Part shown: one piece after another, positions 1 to 11,109 of the stretch
Layout: each line of letters opens with the position of its first letter
Position numbering within the stretch: position 1 is the first letter of the stretch
Assembly: GCA_037176705.1 (NCBI GenBank)
Contig: CM073896.1
Span: forward strand, 22,394,708 to 22,458,707
DNA: 64,000 nucleotides
Reading direction: 5' to 3'
Origin: Molossus alvarezi
Lineage: Eukaryota; Chordata; Mammalia; Chiroptera; Molossidae
The notes under the pieces: generated by a model
Database searches by the model: none
What the model was told of the DNA's origin: nothing
Seen by the model: the letters and a program-made list of their open reading frames with translations, nothing else
Position numbers and translations under genes: made by a program

Positions 1-2494
1 TTGTAAAGTAATCAGATGAGATTAACAATAAGAAATAACTTTCAAAGATGTTAAAACACTAGTGCAGATAAAAAGTTTATAATGAACCCATTACAACAGC
101 AGAACATACATTCAGCAGCCAACTTGGTTTAGATACAGTGGCTAATTGATTTTTACCAAATCAATGTGAATAGATTTCTTGCCATGTGTGTTTTGATGCC
201 CTTCATTATGCTATGAAAACGTTAAGAATTTAGGTATTTCTATTTTTTAAGCAAATATAAAAAAGGGTTTTGAGTGTTTGTGTGCACCAACATTTATTAT
301 ATTGCATTATTTAACTTTGATATTGCTTCTTCACTGTTGTCTTGATCTAAATATTTTAACTGTAGGAGGGCCACAAAAAGGAATAAGAAAAAAAAGAAAA
401 GGGCATATAACTGAGTACTGCACTAAGTGTGCCCTTTTGCACACTATGGTCTGGCGGTTCTGTGTTTGCGATCATTAATAAGGACTAAAAAAGAGTTATA
501 TACTGTTATCTCATTTGTATGTCCTCATAATTGTAGAGCTACTGGGGCAGTTCAGAAGTTAAAGTTCTTAATCATGCATCATGTGTTAATTTCTTCCTTC
601 AAGTCAACTGCTAAACATATCTTCCAGGAATTTGTAGGTCACAGATATATATCCTTCTGAATTTAATCTTGATAAAAAGTATTTTTAAAACAAAAACTAA
701 AAACCAATATTGATGAGTCTTTACATGAGTCTTGGATGTTTTACAGAGTTTCTCTTAAAGAAAGATAGCTATAAAGTAATGGTATAATCCTTCAGCAAAA
801 CAAAAAGCAGTATCAAACTTCAGATCTCAGGAAACAGGGAACAATTCCACTTTAAATGGACAGCATTGTTATCATGATGGATTTATTCAGTAGACAATAG
901 CCCCATTACCAAGGCAATCTGAATTAATCTGAAATTGAATCACCCCTTCCACAAACATTGGGGAAATGGAAGCAATTTTAGATTAAGACATGTAAATATC
1001 ATGCTGTAAACTTTAAATTGAATTCATAATAAAATGAACTCTTTATTGTCTTACATTTATTGTTTTACCTTTTTATACCTTTCTTTGTTGCAAAGAGCAA
1101 AGTTAAAGGAGGATGTTTAAAATAATAGTGTGTACCAGAATACCAAATACAACATCTAGGATAAAGGATGATATGAATTGTATAACAATTGAAATTATTT
1201 TCTTTTCCTTTAAAACAGGAAGTATCCTTTTTTTCATGCTCAGCATGACGTTGTTTACAGCTTGTGACAGAACAGAAAAGACATAAACCCTTGACATTCA
1301 AGTTTAGTCAACTTGTCAGTCAAAATCAATGAAAGAAAGTGCACAAAAGTGAGCATTTATCTGATGGGCCCTCCTAGCTTGCATTATTAGTCATTTAAAG
1401 GCTCTTTCTAGGAGACTCATTAGCTTGTCTATTTGCAAATTACTGCCACTGTCTGGGCATACTGCCTTTTGGTTCTGTTTTGCTGAAGGACAGTGTTCTC
1501 TTGAAAGGCAGCCATGTTGATCAGCATAAAGCAATGCAATAGCAATTGACAGGCATGTGCAGGCCAAAAATGATGCAGAAAGAAGTGAAACATGTTTCAG
1601 TACTGGACTTCAGCTACTTATTAAAATAGTTGTAATTTTCAAATAGTTAAATGTATTTTTCTCCCCAAATCTTCACATAGGCCAGAAAGAAAAAAAAAAA
1701 GAAAAAAAAAAAAAAACTGTTACACTTCTTACAATCCTCTCCTATCCTTCCGCCCCAAATATTTTGACGTCCTCATAAAATCATTGGTTTCTGCCTGGTG
1801 GACCTACTTTATAACTCATCAGATTTCTGTACAGGTAGCATACACATGCTGTCTTCTTCTTCTGCTATTATTTCAGTAATGCCTGAACACAGAGCACATC
1901 AATTCATTAACAACAACAAATATGTTTAGAAACAGCTACTGAGGAGTTAGTAAGGAGTTCTTGTGCAGCTGGTGGACAAGGAGGCTAGTGATTCCTGTTT
2001 AAAGAGGGTCTCTGACACCGGGCAAAGGTGTTTGAGCATAAAGCGAGGACTCTGAGGAACCCAGGGAAGCAGGGGAGTGCCATGCTGAGATGGTATTTTT
2101 GGGAGATCCTTCTGGCAGTGGTATGGAGAATACATTGGAAAGAAGTAACTTAAGGCAAATAGACTGTGTAGCAGAATGTTGTAATATATATGGGAGAAGT
2201 AATTAGGGTCCAAACTAAAGCAGTAAAAATGCAAATGGGGAGTAAGGAATTGAGTTGAGAAATACCGGCATGTACATCGTTTAAGCTTTGTAACAAGGTG
2301 GTAGGAAAGAAGGAGAAGTAGGAGACAAGAATGCACTCCTGATTCCAACCTAGGTTAGATGATGTGGGTAGAAACAGGCTTAGTTAGAGAGGGGTTACAT
2401 TTGAGTGGCTTACTACACAACTAGAGGAAATAGTCAAGAACTCAAGAAGTTCTGAATGGAAGTCAAGCTTTGAAACCCCTACATCATTGGATTT
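1..2494. other. Unique AT-rich DNA, no gene recognised
   Basis: No recognisable exon, RNA gene or mobile element was seen apart from an A-rich tract listed separately. The longest open frame is a minus-strand stretch of about 133 codons at 1947-2348. It is hydrophobic and low in complexity, with no domain I know, and looks like chance. The segment around 1340-1500 is balanced in base composition and could be conserved non-coding DNA, but that is a guess. Confidence 0.5.
1684..1716 (+). repeat. A-rich simple repeat
   Basis: About 30 bases are almost pure A, with a G at 1689 and another at 1701. No retrocopy body or target-site duplication was seen upstream, so it is called a simple repeat and not the tail of an insertion. 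Confidence 0.8.
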
Positions 2495-2575
2495 CTCTGA
2501 GTATTGAATAATGTCTGTATCATGTTTAGCACAGTGTCTTAATGGTGCTCAGTAAGTGACAGCTATTGTTCCTGG
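2495..2575 (+). repeat. MIR SINE, 3' part
   Basis: The stretch 'ttagcacagtgtcttaat' followed by 'gtgctcagtaagtgacag' and 'ctattgtt' matches the typical 3' end of the ancient mammalian MIR family (core plus LINE2-like tail). Only the 3' part is clear and it is heavily diverged. Confidence 0.7.
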
Positions 2576-3140
2576 GGATGGAATGGAGAATATGGGTATT
2601 CGGATGAAAGTTTGCCTCCAGCACTGAATCAGATGGACAAAGGTATAGAGAGAAAGAATTGAGGCTATAGGCAAGGATGGTTAAAATGATGGGCCCTGTG
2701 AATTACTCCATATCAGAAAATAAAGGAAGAAAATGCTGCTAGTTTGCAGGAAAAAGGATTGGACATTCATAAATATATCTTCAGTATGACACATTCTTGC
2801 TTCATAAAAATTAATCATATTGCCAGGTCCTCCTTCCACCTTTCATTTCTTAAGCATTTATTTGATGTATATTTGCCTCATTTTGCATTTGAAATCATTG
2901 ACTAGTACTATACCTGCTAGCTAATCAGTTACATTTCAGCCCTGGGTTTCTTCTATCTAACCAAATAGTTAGAAGAGCAGATTTGTTCTGTGCCATGCCT
3001 CTGACAAGAGTCTACATTTTTCTTCACTTTGCTCTATGACCTGTGTGGCCACTAAGAACACACTGGACAGTTAAGCACAGACAGGCGCAGTGCAGCCCAG
3101 AACCACTGTCACCTTGTCTGGGCGGGAAGATGTGTCCTCC
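2576..3140. other. Unique DNA, nothing recognised
   Basis: Mixed-composition sequence with no known repeat or gene that I can identify. Short open frames begin near 3043 but show no domain and run into the neighbouring repeat. Confidence 0.4.
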
Positions 3141-3149
3141 CACAGTTGT

Positions 3150-3565
3150 CAATTCTCCTGGCTGGGCTCATAATCAAATTAACACGAGGCAGAGCAACAG
3201 GGGGAATGACCAAGTTTATTACATATGTTCCTGTGGGGTTCCATAAGAATATGAGCCCTGGCCGGTTTGGCTCAGCGGTTAGAGCGTCGGCTTGCGGTCT
3301 GGAGAGACCCGGGTTCGGTTCCCGCTAAGGGCACATACTTTGGCTGCAGTTTGTCCCCGGCCCTGGTTGGTCGTGCGGGTGGCAGCCACTCGATGTGTCC
3401 CTTTCACGTCGATGTTTCTCTCTCTCTCTGTTCCTCTCTCTCCCTCCCACTCTACCTGAACAAAAAATGGAAAAATGTTCTCGGGTGAGGATAAAAAAAA
3501 AAAAAAACAAGATTGGAGAATATGAGACCTCAGGACCCACTGGGCATTGAGGCTTACATGCCATG
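3150..3565 (-). repeat. Unassigned LTR-like interspersed repeat, split by a SINE
   Basis: Sequence on both sides of the inserted SINE (3150-3255 and 3517-3565) resembles the left part of the repeat at 4830-5570. Both contain 'tggctgg(g/a)ctc(a/g)taat', a purine-rich stretch, a 'tttatta' or 'tttaata' motif and 'atgagaccc/tca'. The minus-strand AATAAA implied by 'tttatt' would suit an LTR polyadenylation signal. I cannot name the family. The right boundary is uncertain and could reach 3740. Confidence 0.4.
3256..3516 (+). mobile_element. VES-type SINE, long subfamily
   Basis: A tRNA-derived bat SINE. The head has an A-box-like 'tggctcagcggttagag' and a B-box-like 'gggttcggttcccg'. A pyrimidine-rich TC body follows, and the element ends with a short hairpin (3477-3492) and a poly-A tract. 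It is bounded by a perfect 10-bp target-site duplication 'agaatatgag' at 3246-3255 and 3517-3526, so both ends are intact. Low visible divergence suggests a fairly young insertion. It interrupts an older repeat. Confidence 0.93.
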
Positions 3566-3740
3566 TTGAACTAAGGAGCGGGAGGTGGGGTCTAGGATTT
3601 CAAGGGGAAACAGGTGGATGAGAGAGAGCCACCCTGTGGTAAACTCATTCCTGCTGGAATCCCAGGGACAGTGAGACACAGGGGGGCGTCCAACAGAGCG
3701 TTGGCTAGCCTTCTTCCTGTCCGCCACATTTAATTCAAAC

Positions 3741-4715
3741 ACGCTGAGGTTCCCATTCTGAATCAGCTTTTTCTATCTGAATTGCTTTCGTCAGGTAAGG
3801 GGGAAAGTTAAAAAAAAAAAAAAATACAACTCTCCTTGAGTCTGTGAGGCTTTCATTGTTTTCAGCTGGACACAAGCTGCGTGTGACGGTGGCACGTTCT
3901 GGGGAGACCCAGTGTGGGCCCTCCTGCCTTCACCAGGGAGAAGTCAGGCCAGCGCGTCCCTCCTGTGCTGCAGGTGGCGCCATGGCAGTGAGGATCTTGG
4001 CACAGACAGAGCGCGTGCACCTGCCCAGACAGAGCAGGGTGCCGCGGAGGTGCCTTCAAACAAGCTCCTAAACGGTACAGACACTGAGCTGTCCGAAGGG
4101 AAATGAAAAGAACTGCAAATTAAGCATGGCGTGCTTATTCACTGTTTTATGTTCGTGTCTAACTCCTATAAATGCTGTTTAGGGTTTTCACGTGCTCAGA
4201 ACTGTCATTCAGTCTGGAGTGATGTCATTACACGTGTGAGAGTCGAGAGTCGTTCTGCAAACTCACTGAGAAGGACCTGTCATCCATATAACGCATACAC
4301 GGGGTGGTGGTTTATCTGCCACCATAAGTTTAATCTAAATCACCAAATATCTAATTTATCTTGAAAGATGAAATTCCAGGAGGCTTTTTTTTTCCCCTCC
4401 TCAGTGTTATTAAACAATCTGTGTTCTGCTAGAAGAGGGAATGGCTTGTGTGGAAAATATTCAATTCCCTGCCTCCATAGGGCAGGAGTGTTCTGAATCT
4501 CAAACAACGTGTGAAGAAACCACTTCTCTCAGGGAACTGACTATTCCTCAAAATCTCTGGACCTGCACTGGGCTAGTAGTGGTCAGAGGGTGTGAAGGCT
4601 GCTCCTGAATCTGCCCTTAATTGACCAGAGGTAATTAATTCCCTTCCTCCAGCCCACTCTCCCTCTCTTTTCCCTCTCTCAATATTTTCTTCTCCCTCCT
4701 TTGCTTTGTTTCTTT
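3741..4715. other. Unique DNA with a small GC-rich patch
   Basis: Around 3880-4070 the sequence is GC-richer and has a few CpGs. A short frame opens at 3982 in a favourable ATG context (gccATGG) and runs about 29 codons to a stop at 4071. Nothing in it is recognisable and no splice structure could be supported. The rest looks like ordinary intergenic DNA. Confidence 0.4.
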
Positions 4716-4764
4716 CCTCCCTCCCTCCCTCCCTCCCTCCCTCCCTCCCTCCCTCCCTCCCTCC
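4716..4764 (+). repeat. (CCCT)n microsatellite
   Basis: An uninterrupted tetranucleotide array of about twelve units (CTCC/CCCT), preceded by a diverged pyrimidine-rich stretch from about 4650. Confidence 0.97.
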
Positions 4765-4829
4765 ATCATTTCTAAAGTGCGAATCATGTCAGTGATGGGA
4801 AGGGGAGAATCCCCCCTCTACTTGTCTAG

Positions 4830-5570
4830 TTCCTTTGGCTGGACTCGTAATAAAATAATAAAAATCAATGCAAGACTAGATTAACGGGGGGGAGGGAGGA
4901 CAATTTAATACATGTACATGGGAGAATCATATAATGCTCAGTTCATAAAATGAGACCCAAAGAAATGATTGAAACAGGCAATTTTTTATACTTTTTAGGC
5001 AAACAATAAATCCGTGAGACATTGACAGGACAAAGAAAGTTGGAGCTCATTAGAAAAGAATCTAAGCAGGTTTGGGTATTTATTAGTGAAGAATCTAAGC
5101 AACGTTTGGGCTTGGTCTAACTTAGTAAAGGCTTTACAAGGTTTATTGACACAGTTCTGACTGGATGTTCTCCCTTGTGATGAGGTTCTCTTAGCCCTGG
5201 GGGACAGGCAGGGCACCTGTCACATGGGAGAGTTATCTCCTTTTAGGGGGATAGAGTGCTAAAGGTTTTTTTTCTTGTACAGGCAATTACTTAAGTAACT
5301 TTCATTCAAAGTAATCAATATGCCATTGCGAGATATTTTGGAGCAGCTTGCCCTGGGCCCTGACACTAGCTACTGGGTTACAAAACTAAAAGATATTTCT
5401 TCCTCCTTGAAAGAGGGTTGGGGAAGATTGGGAGGGGATTGTGATTCACATCCCTTGCAGTTCTCATATTTTGTGACTTTCTCCTGCTCACAATCTTATC
5501 ACATAGGCAACGTCATTCTTTTCCGTGATTACTTGGAGAAAATGAATCTTGAACACAAGGTCACATAGCT
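4830..5570 (-). repeat. Unassigned LTR-like interspersed repeat
   Basis: The left end resembles the repeat at 3150-3565. The copy continues through a tandem-like pair 'gaatctaagca' (5068-5078 and 5091-5101), a 'ggtttattgacaca' stretch and 'tcacatgggagagttatctcc'-like sequence. This layout resembles old mammalian endogenous retroviral LTRs read in antisense, but I cannot assign a family. No gag, pol or env coding was seen. Confidence 0.4.
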
Positions 5571-5589
5571 GGCTGGCAGGAGTCGTTGG

Positions 5590-6110
5590 TATGTTCATTC
5601 AATACTGTGTCAAACACTGTGCTGGTGGACCATCCTAGAGATAAGCACTGAATTAAATGGGAACAGAAAGGACGGCCACACGTTCTTCTCCAAGGACTCT
5701 GAGTGAGTTTCAGGAGAGTTGAGGTCTAAGTCAAACTCTGAAGATGAAACTGAAAACAGGCAGGAGGGAGGAGTAGCCCCGGAGCAACAGGGCTAAGTGA
5801 AGGACACTCTAGGCAGAGAGTAGCCTGAGCTACGGCCAATGCAAGTGTTGTTTGTCAACCTGCCAGTCCTGGACCATCCCTGCAGCACAAAGTGAAGAGG
5901 AGAAGAACAGGGATAGATGACCTTGATTTTGACGTAGAGAAGTCATAAAGAGCCATTCAAAGGAGTTTGAGCTTTATCTTAAAAAAAAAAAAAGAGGAAG
6001 CATTTTAATGTGCACGATAAGATTTGCATTTAGAATAATAATTAATTTAAAATAGATGTCCTGTGAGAAAGGTGTTAAGAGAATGTGGCAGTGATCAGAC
6101 ATTTATAAAT
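5590..6110 (-). repeat. L2-like LINE fragment
   Basis: It starts with 'gttcattcaatactgtgtca' and 'aaacactgtgctggtgga', the reverse of the usual L2 3' end ('cactgtgctagg...'). It continues with 'tgaccttgattttg', 'ggagtttgagctttatctt' and 'atgtggcagtgatcagac'-like text that I associate with the same ancient LINE unit. An A-tract lies at 5981-5993. The match is from memory and heavily diverged. Confidence 0.5.
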
Positions 6111-6854
6111 TAGTTCCTTCCAAGCAAGATAACCTTATGTTTTAAGTATGAATCTCAGTCTCAGGGGTGCTAAAACTTACCTTTTTATAGCTCACTTAAT
6201 TTTCTGGATTTGTATTTCCTCAGGCTGGAAAAATATGAACCCAGGCCATTGTGTGGGTTCGAATTTCTCCCCAGCTCTGCAGGGTTGTGCCAGGATCCCC
6301 AGATTCTCACTGTGCCTTGGTGTCAAAGGGGAAAGGAATGTGGACAGGAGTCATCTGTTTTTGCAGATATTGAAATATGCCTAATTTCTTCCACATAGTT
6401 CCTGCGGGTTCAGCAGGCGGATTTGCTGAGGTGCCCTGTCAGTGTGCTGGACCTGTGGGGACTGTGCTCAGAATCAGGAGTCCTCCCAGCACTCCTGTCC
6501 CGTCCTGTCCTGTGCGCAGCCTCCCAGTGGTTGGGCTTCAGCCTGAGGCTGTTCCTTCCATGAGGTTTCTTCTCTCTGCTTCCGCTGATACTCCTCTGTC
6601 CTTCCTATCAGCAACACTGTCAACGCTCCTGAGCATCCAGCCTTTTGAAAAACAAAAGCCAGAGAGAAGAACTGAGCTTGAGCTTTGCCCTCCGGCATGT
6701 GCTCCCTGAGATAGTGGGCAGAGGGATGGCCACCTGAACTGTTCTACAGTAAGGGAGGGAAACACACAGTCAGTCTCAAAATGTCCCCTGGCTTCCCCTT
6801 TGTGCAACTATTGTCTCCCTTATTATCTAAACTGTATCCATTGAATTGCAAAGT
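6111..6854. other. Unique DNA, nothing recognised
   Basis: An open frame of about 110 codons (6377-6709, plus) lies in a moderately GC-rich stretch. It is rich in Pro, Ser and Leu, has no domain I know, and overlaps open frames on the other strand, which is typical of chance ORFs in GC-richer DNA. Confidence 0.4.
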
Positions 6855-6864
6855 TTACAGTTTC
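6855..6864 (+). repeat. Target-site duplication, left copy (ttacagtttc)
   Basis: The ten bases next to the 3' tail of the minus-strand L1 are repeated exactly at 10300-10309, beyond the 5' end of the SINE. See the finding on the L1-SINE composite. Confidence 0.7.
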
Positions 6865-9800
6865 TTCTCTCTCTCTCTCCCCCATTTATTTTATTTTATT
6901 AATTAATTTATTTATTTTTGTTACAGATGTTTCTCCTTTTGCTCCTCCCCTTCTCCCTTCCCTGTCCCCAGCTTTGTTGTCCATGTCCACTGTTCATGCA
7001 TACATGCATATAAGTTCTGTGGTTTAACTCTCCCCCACCACCCCCTCTTCTGGGATTGTCAGTCTGTACCCCACTTCCACGTCTCTGGGACTACCCCATT
7101 CCTCAGACTGTTATGTTCATTATATTCCACACAGAAGTGAGATCATATGATACTTGTCTTTCTCTGTTTGGCTTGTTTTGCTTAGGATGATACTTTCCAG
7201 GTCCCTCAATGTTGTCTCAAACAATAAAAGATCTTTCTTTCTTACAGCTTCATAGTACTCCATTGTGTATATGTACCACTGCTTTTTTATCCATTCGTCT
7301 ACTGATGGACACTTGGGCTGTTTCCAGATCTTAGCTATTGTAAATAGTGCTGCTACAAACATGGGGGTACATATATTCTTTCTGATTGGAGTTTCAGGCT
7401 TCTTAGTGTATGTTCCTAGAAGTGGGATCACTGGGTCAAATGGCAGTTCAATTTTTAATTTTTTGAGATAACACCATATTGTTTTCCATAGTGGCTGCAC
7501 CAGTCTGCATTCCCACCAGCAGTGCACTAGAGTCCCCTTTTCTCCACACCCTCACCAACACTTGTAGTTTAATGATTTGTTGATGGCGGCCATTCTGACA
7601 GGTATGAGGTGGTACCTCATTTTTGTTTTGATTTGCATCTCTCTGATGATTAGTGATGTTGAACATTTCTTCATATGTCTCTTAGTATGTCCTGTTTGGA
7701 GAGTTGTCTATCTAGTTCCTCTGCCCATTTTTTAATTGGATTCTTTATTTTCCTTTTGTTGAGTTGTATGAGCACTCTTTATATATTGGAAATTAACTCC
7801 TTATCTGATATATCATTGGCAGTTATACTCTCCCATAGAGTGGGTTGCTATTCCATTTTGATGATTGTAACTTTTGCTGTGCAGAGGCTTTTGAGTTTGA
7901 TGTAGTCCTATGTGTTCATTTTCTCCTTCATTTCTGTTGCCTTAGGTGATTATCAGTGAAAATTCTGCTGTGTATGATGTCTGAAATTTTGTTGCCTACA
8001 GTTCCTTCTAGGATTTTTATGGATTCATGAGTCACATTTAAGTCTCTTATCCATTTTGAGTTTATTCTTATGTATAGTGTAAGTTGATGGTCTAGTTTCA
8101 TTTTTTTTTTTTTTTTTTTGCATGTAGCTGTCCAATTTTCTCAACACCATTTATTAAACAGGCTGTCTTTACTCCACTGTATGCTCTTGCCACCTGTGTC
8201 AAATATTAATTGAGCATATTGCCTTGGATCCATTTCTGGGTTCTCTGTTCAGTTCCACTGATTTATATGCCTGTTCTTGTGCCAGTACCAGGCTCTTTTG
8301 AGTACAATGGCTTTGTAGTATAACCTGAAATCTGGTAATGTGATCACTACTACTTTGTTCTTCTTTTTCAAGATTGCTGTGGCTATTCGAGGTCCTTTTT
8401 TTTTTTTTTTTTTTGGATCCATATGAACTTTTGAAGTATTTGTTCTAGTTCTGTGAAGTATGTCATTGGTATTTTGATGGAGATTGCATTGAATCTATAG
8501 ATTACTTTGGGTAGTATGGACATTTTAATGAAGTTAATTCTTCCAATCCATGAACGGGGTATGTGCTTTCACTTTTTTATATCTTCCTCTATTTCTTTTT
8601 TCAATGACCTGCAGTTTTCTGCGAATAGGTCCTTTATTTCTTTGGTTAAGTTTATTCCTAGGTATCTTAATTTTTTGCCGCCATGGTAAATGTAATTGTT
8701 TTTTAATTTCTCTTTCTGTGATTTCATCATTGCTGTATAAGAATGCCATTAATTTCTTGACATTAATTTTGTATCCTGCTACTTTGCCAAAATCATTTAT
8801 TAAGTCTAGTAAATTTTTGATGGAGTCTTTGGGGTTTTCTACGTATAGTATCATGTCATCTGCGAATAATGACAGTTTCACTTCCTCCTTTCCAATTTGG
8901 ATCCCTTTTATTCTTTCTTCCTATCTGATTGTTGTGGCTAAGACTTCCAGTACTTTGTTAAATAAGTGTGGCAAAAGTGGGCATCCTTGTCTTGTTCCTG
9001 TTCTTAAGGAAAAAGCTTTTGGTTTTTGCTCATTGAGTATGATGTCGGCTGTAGGTCTTTCATATATGACCTTTATTATGTTGAGATATGATCCCTTTAT
9101 TCCCAGATTGCTGAGCATTTTTATCAGAAATGGGTGCTGGATTTTGTCCAATGCTTTTTCAGCGTTTATTGACATGATGATATGATTTTATCTTTCATTT
9201 TGTTTATGTGGTGTATCACATTTATTGATTTGTGAATATTGTACCGGACTTGCATCCCTGGGATGAATCCTACTTGGTCATGGTGAATAATTTTTTGGAT
9301 GTATTGCTGGATTTGATTTGCTAGTATTTTGTTCAGGATTTTGGCATTTATGTTCATTAGGGATATTGGTCTGTTGTGTTCTTTCTTTGTAGTGTCTTTT
9401 TCTGTTTTTGGGATTAAAATTATGCTGGCCTCATCAAACGAGGTTGGAAGTCTTCCTTCTTCTTGAATTTTTTGCAATAGTTTGAGGAGAATGGGTATTA
9501 GTTCTTCTTTGAATATTCTGTAAAATTCCCCCATGAAGCCATCCAGGTCTGGGCTTTTGTTTGCTGGGAAAGTCTTGATTACCTCTTCAATTTCCTTAGT
9601 TGTTATTGGTCTGTTCAAGTTTTCTATCTCTTCCAGGTTCAGTTTTAGGAGACTATATATTTCTAGAAATTTGTCCATTTCACTTAGATTGTCAAATTTG
9701 TTGCCACATAATTGTTCATAATATTTGTTAACAATCCGTTGTATTTCTGTGGTGTCAGTTATTATTTCTCCTCTTTCATTTCTGATTTTGTGTATTTGGG

Positions 9801-10045
9801 TTCTCTCTCTTTGTTTCTTGGTGAGTCTAGCTAAGGGTCTAGCAATCTTGTTTATCTTTTCAAAGAACCAGCAATTTGTTTCACTGATCCTTTCAATTGT
9901 GTTTTTGGTCTCCATGTCATTTATTTCTGCTCTGATCTTTACTCTTTCCTTCTTTCTACTTGCTCTGGGGTTTTCTTTATGTTTGCTTTCTAGTTCTTTA
10001 AGTTGTGAGGTTAGATAGTCTTTTAGAAATTTTCGCTTTCCTTTC
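6865..10045 (-). mobile_element. 5'-truncated L1 LINE (about 3.2 kb)
   Basis: The 3' end lies on the left: an A-rich tail (seen as 'ttattttattttattaatt' and following T-rich sequence), then a 3'UTR shared with the copy at 40637. ORF2 remnants follow. The copy begins in ORF2 just after where the endonuclease domain ends in the longer copy, so endonuclease, ORF1 and 5'UTR are missing, as expected for incomplete reverse transcription. T-runs near 8100-8119 and 8397-8414 are much longer than at the matching places in the other copy. The upstream junction is blurred by the A-rich tail of a SINE. Confidence 0.93.
7120..9915 (-). pseudogene. L1 ORF2 remnant: reverse transcriptase and C-terminal region
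   Basis: L1 ORF2p is the endonuclease/reverse transcriptase that copies L1 RNA into nicked chromosomal DNA. Here it survives as frame-broken pieces on the minus strand: 9166-9915 (finger/palm start, with NRPISLMN and GFIPGM motifs), 8921-9175 ([12 protein letters not shown] and TGTRQGCPL), 8534-8881 (catalytic FADD at 8855-8866) and 7120-7527 (cysteine-containing C-terminus, [13 protein letters not shown]). The usual PGPDGF motif reads PDLDGF. Stops and frameshifts separate the pieces, so no active enzyme is possible. The N-terminal endonuclease is absent because of 5' truncation. The frame ends at 7120 with the family's usual HMISLLCGI-like terminus. Confidence 0.93.
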
Positions 10046-10047
10046 TT

Positions 10048-10299
10048 CCTTTTTCTTTCTTTTTTTAATCCTCATCTGAGGATATTTTTCCATTGATTTT
10101 TTCTTTTTAGGGAGAATGGAAGAGAGAGAAAGAGAAACATCAATGTGAGAGAGATACATTGATTGGGTGCCTCCCGAATTACCCGAACATGGACTGGGGA
10201 TTGAACCTGCAACCTAGTTGCATGCCCTTGAGCGGAATTGAAACCGAAACCTTTGAGTCTAAGGGCAGATGCTCTAACCACTGAGAAAACCAGCCAGGG
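10048..10299 (-). mobile_element. VES-type SINE, long subfamily, joined to the L1 5' end
   Basis: The head is at the right ('ctctaaccactgag', 'ccagccaggg') and the tail at the left. The tail has a perfect 7-bp-stem hairpin at 10068-10083 (atcctcatctgaggat), followed by an A-rich tract running into L1 sequence. The 10 bp after the head (10300-10309) match the 10 bp beyond the far end of the L1, not sequence at the SINE tail. More diverged than the 3256 and 11434 copies. Confidence 0.88.
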
Positions 10300-10309
10300 T
10301 TACAGTTTC

Positions 10310-11109
10310 CACTTTCCATGATCTTTATTTAGTGAACTTTTGCTTTCCTATGCTGCTTCGGGTTTCGAATCTTCTCTTCCCTCTACAGGTCACTCTTCGG
10401 ACCCCTCCGTATGCTGCAGAGCCTCATCTGAGCACACAGGCCAGCTGAGAGCTCACTGCCTGGTCACCATCATTCTTAGTTCCCTCATCACTCAGTGAGG
10501 GGGTTGTACTATGTCATATCAGGAGTGCTCTCTCGCTGAAAAAATACTAGGATTCTAGAACTCTCTTTTCAAGTATTTCCCTCCTGCCACAGAAACCCTT
10601 TATCCCAACCACTCTGTTTTTCATGTCCTGGTCTGTGCAAACATCCAGGGAATGAAGTCTCCACTTTTACTTCTTCATTTGGCAGAGATGTGCTCAGTTT
10701 CCTAGTGGGGGCCTGAGTGGGACCCTCTGAAACTCCATGCTGGGGAGGTTGACACCATCATTGGTCTATGGTTTAGCTGCTACATGACCCAAACAAGCCT
10801 TTGCCACTGGCCTGAAACTTAGCTACAGCCTGGTGTTCTCTGGAAAGACAAATCTGTGTTCTGAATTCCATTCTCAAGTCCACAACTGCTTCTACTTGAT
10901 TCTCTGAGCAGCTCTGTCCATGTAACCAGGATCCTATCTGTGTTTCCTGCCACGAATGAGAAATAGATTATTTTTTCAGTTACTGAATATGTTTTCTTTT
11001 TTAGTAGAGCATCCAATAAATCTGTCTGCTTTACAGCTTTGGTGGAATGGGACTTTTTGAGAGAGAGATAATGAGAGCCATAAAAATGTTTCCATCCCGT
11101 TTCTTGTAG
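10310..11109. other. Unique DNA, nothing recognised
   Basis: No repeat or exon that I can identify. An open frame of about 100 codons on the minus strand at 10819-11133 shows no family signature. Confidence 0.4.

Noticed and set aside
1947..2348. 133-codon minus-strand open frame
   Set aside because: Hydrophobic, low-complexity translation with no known domain, no splice signals and no second coding evidence; best explained by chance.
3256..3330. tRNA-like A and B boxes in SINE heads (here and in all other copies)
   Set aside because: The heads derive from a tRNA, but the boxes are followed by SINE bodies and cannot fold into a full tRNA with an acceptor stem, so they are not tRNA genes.
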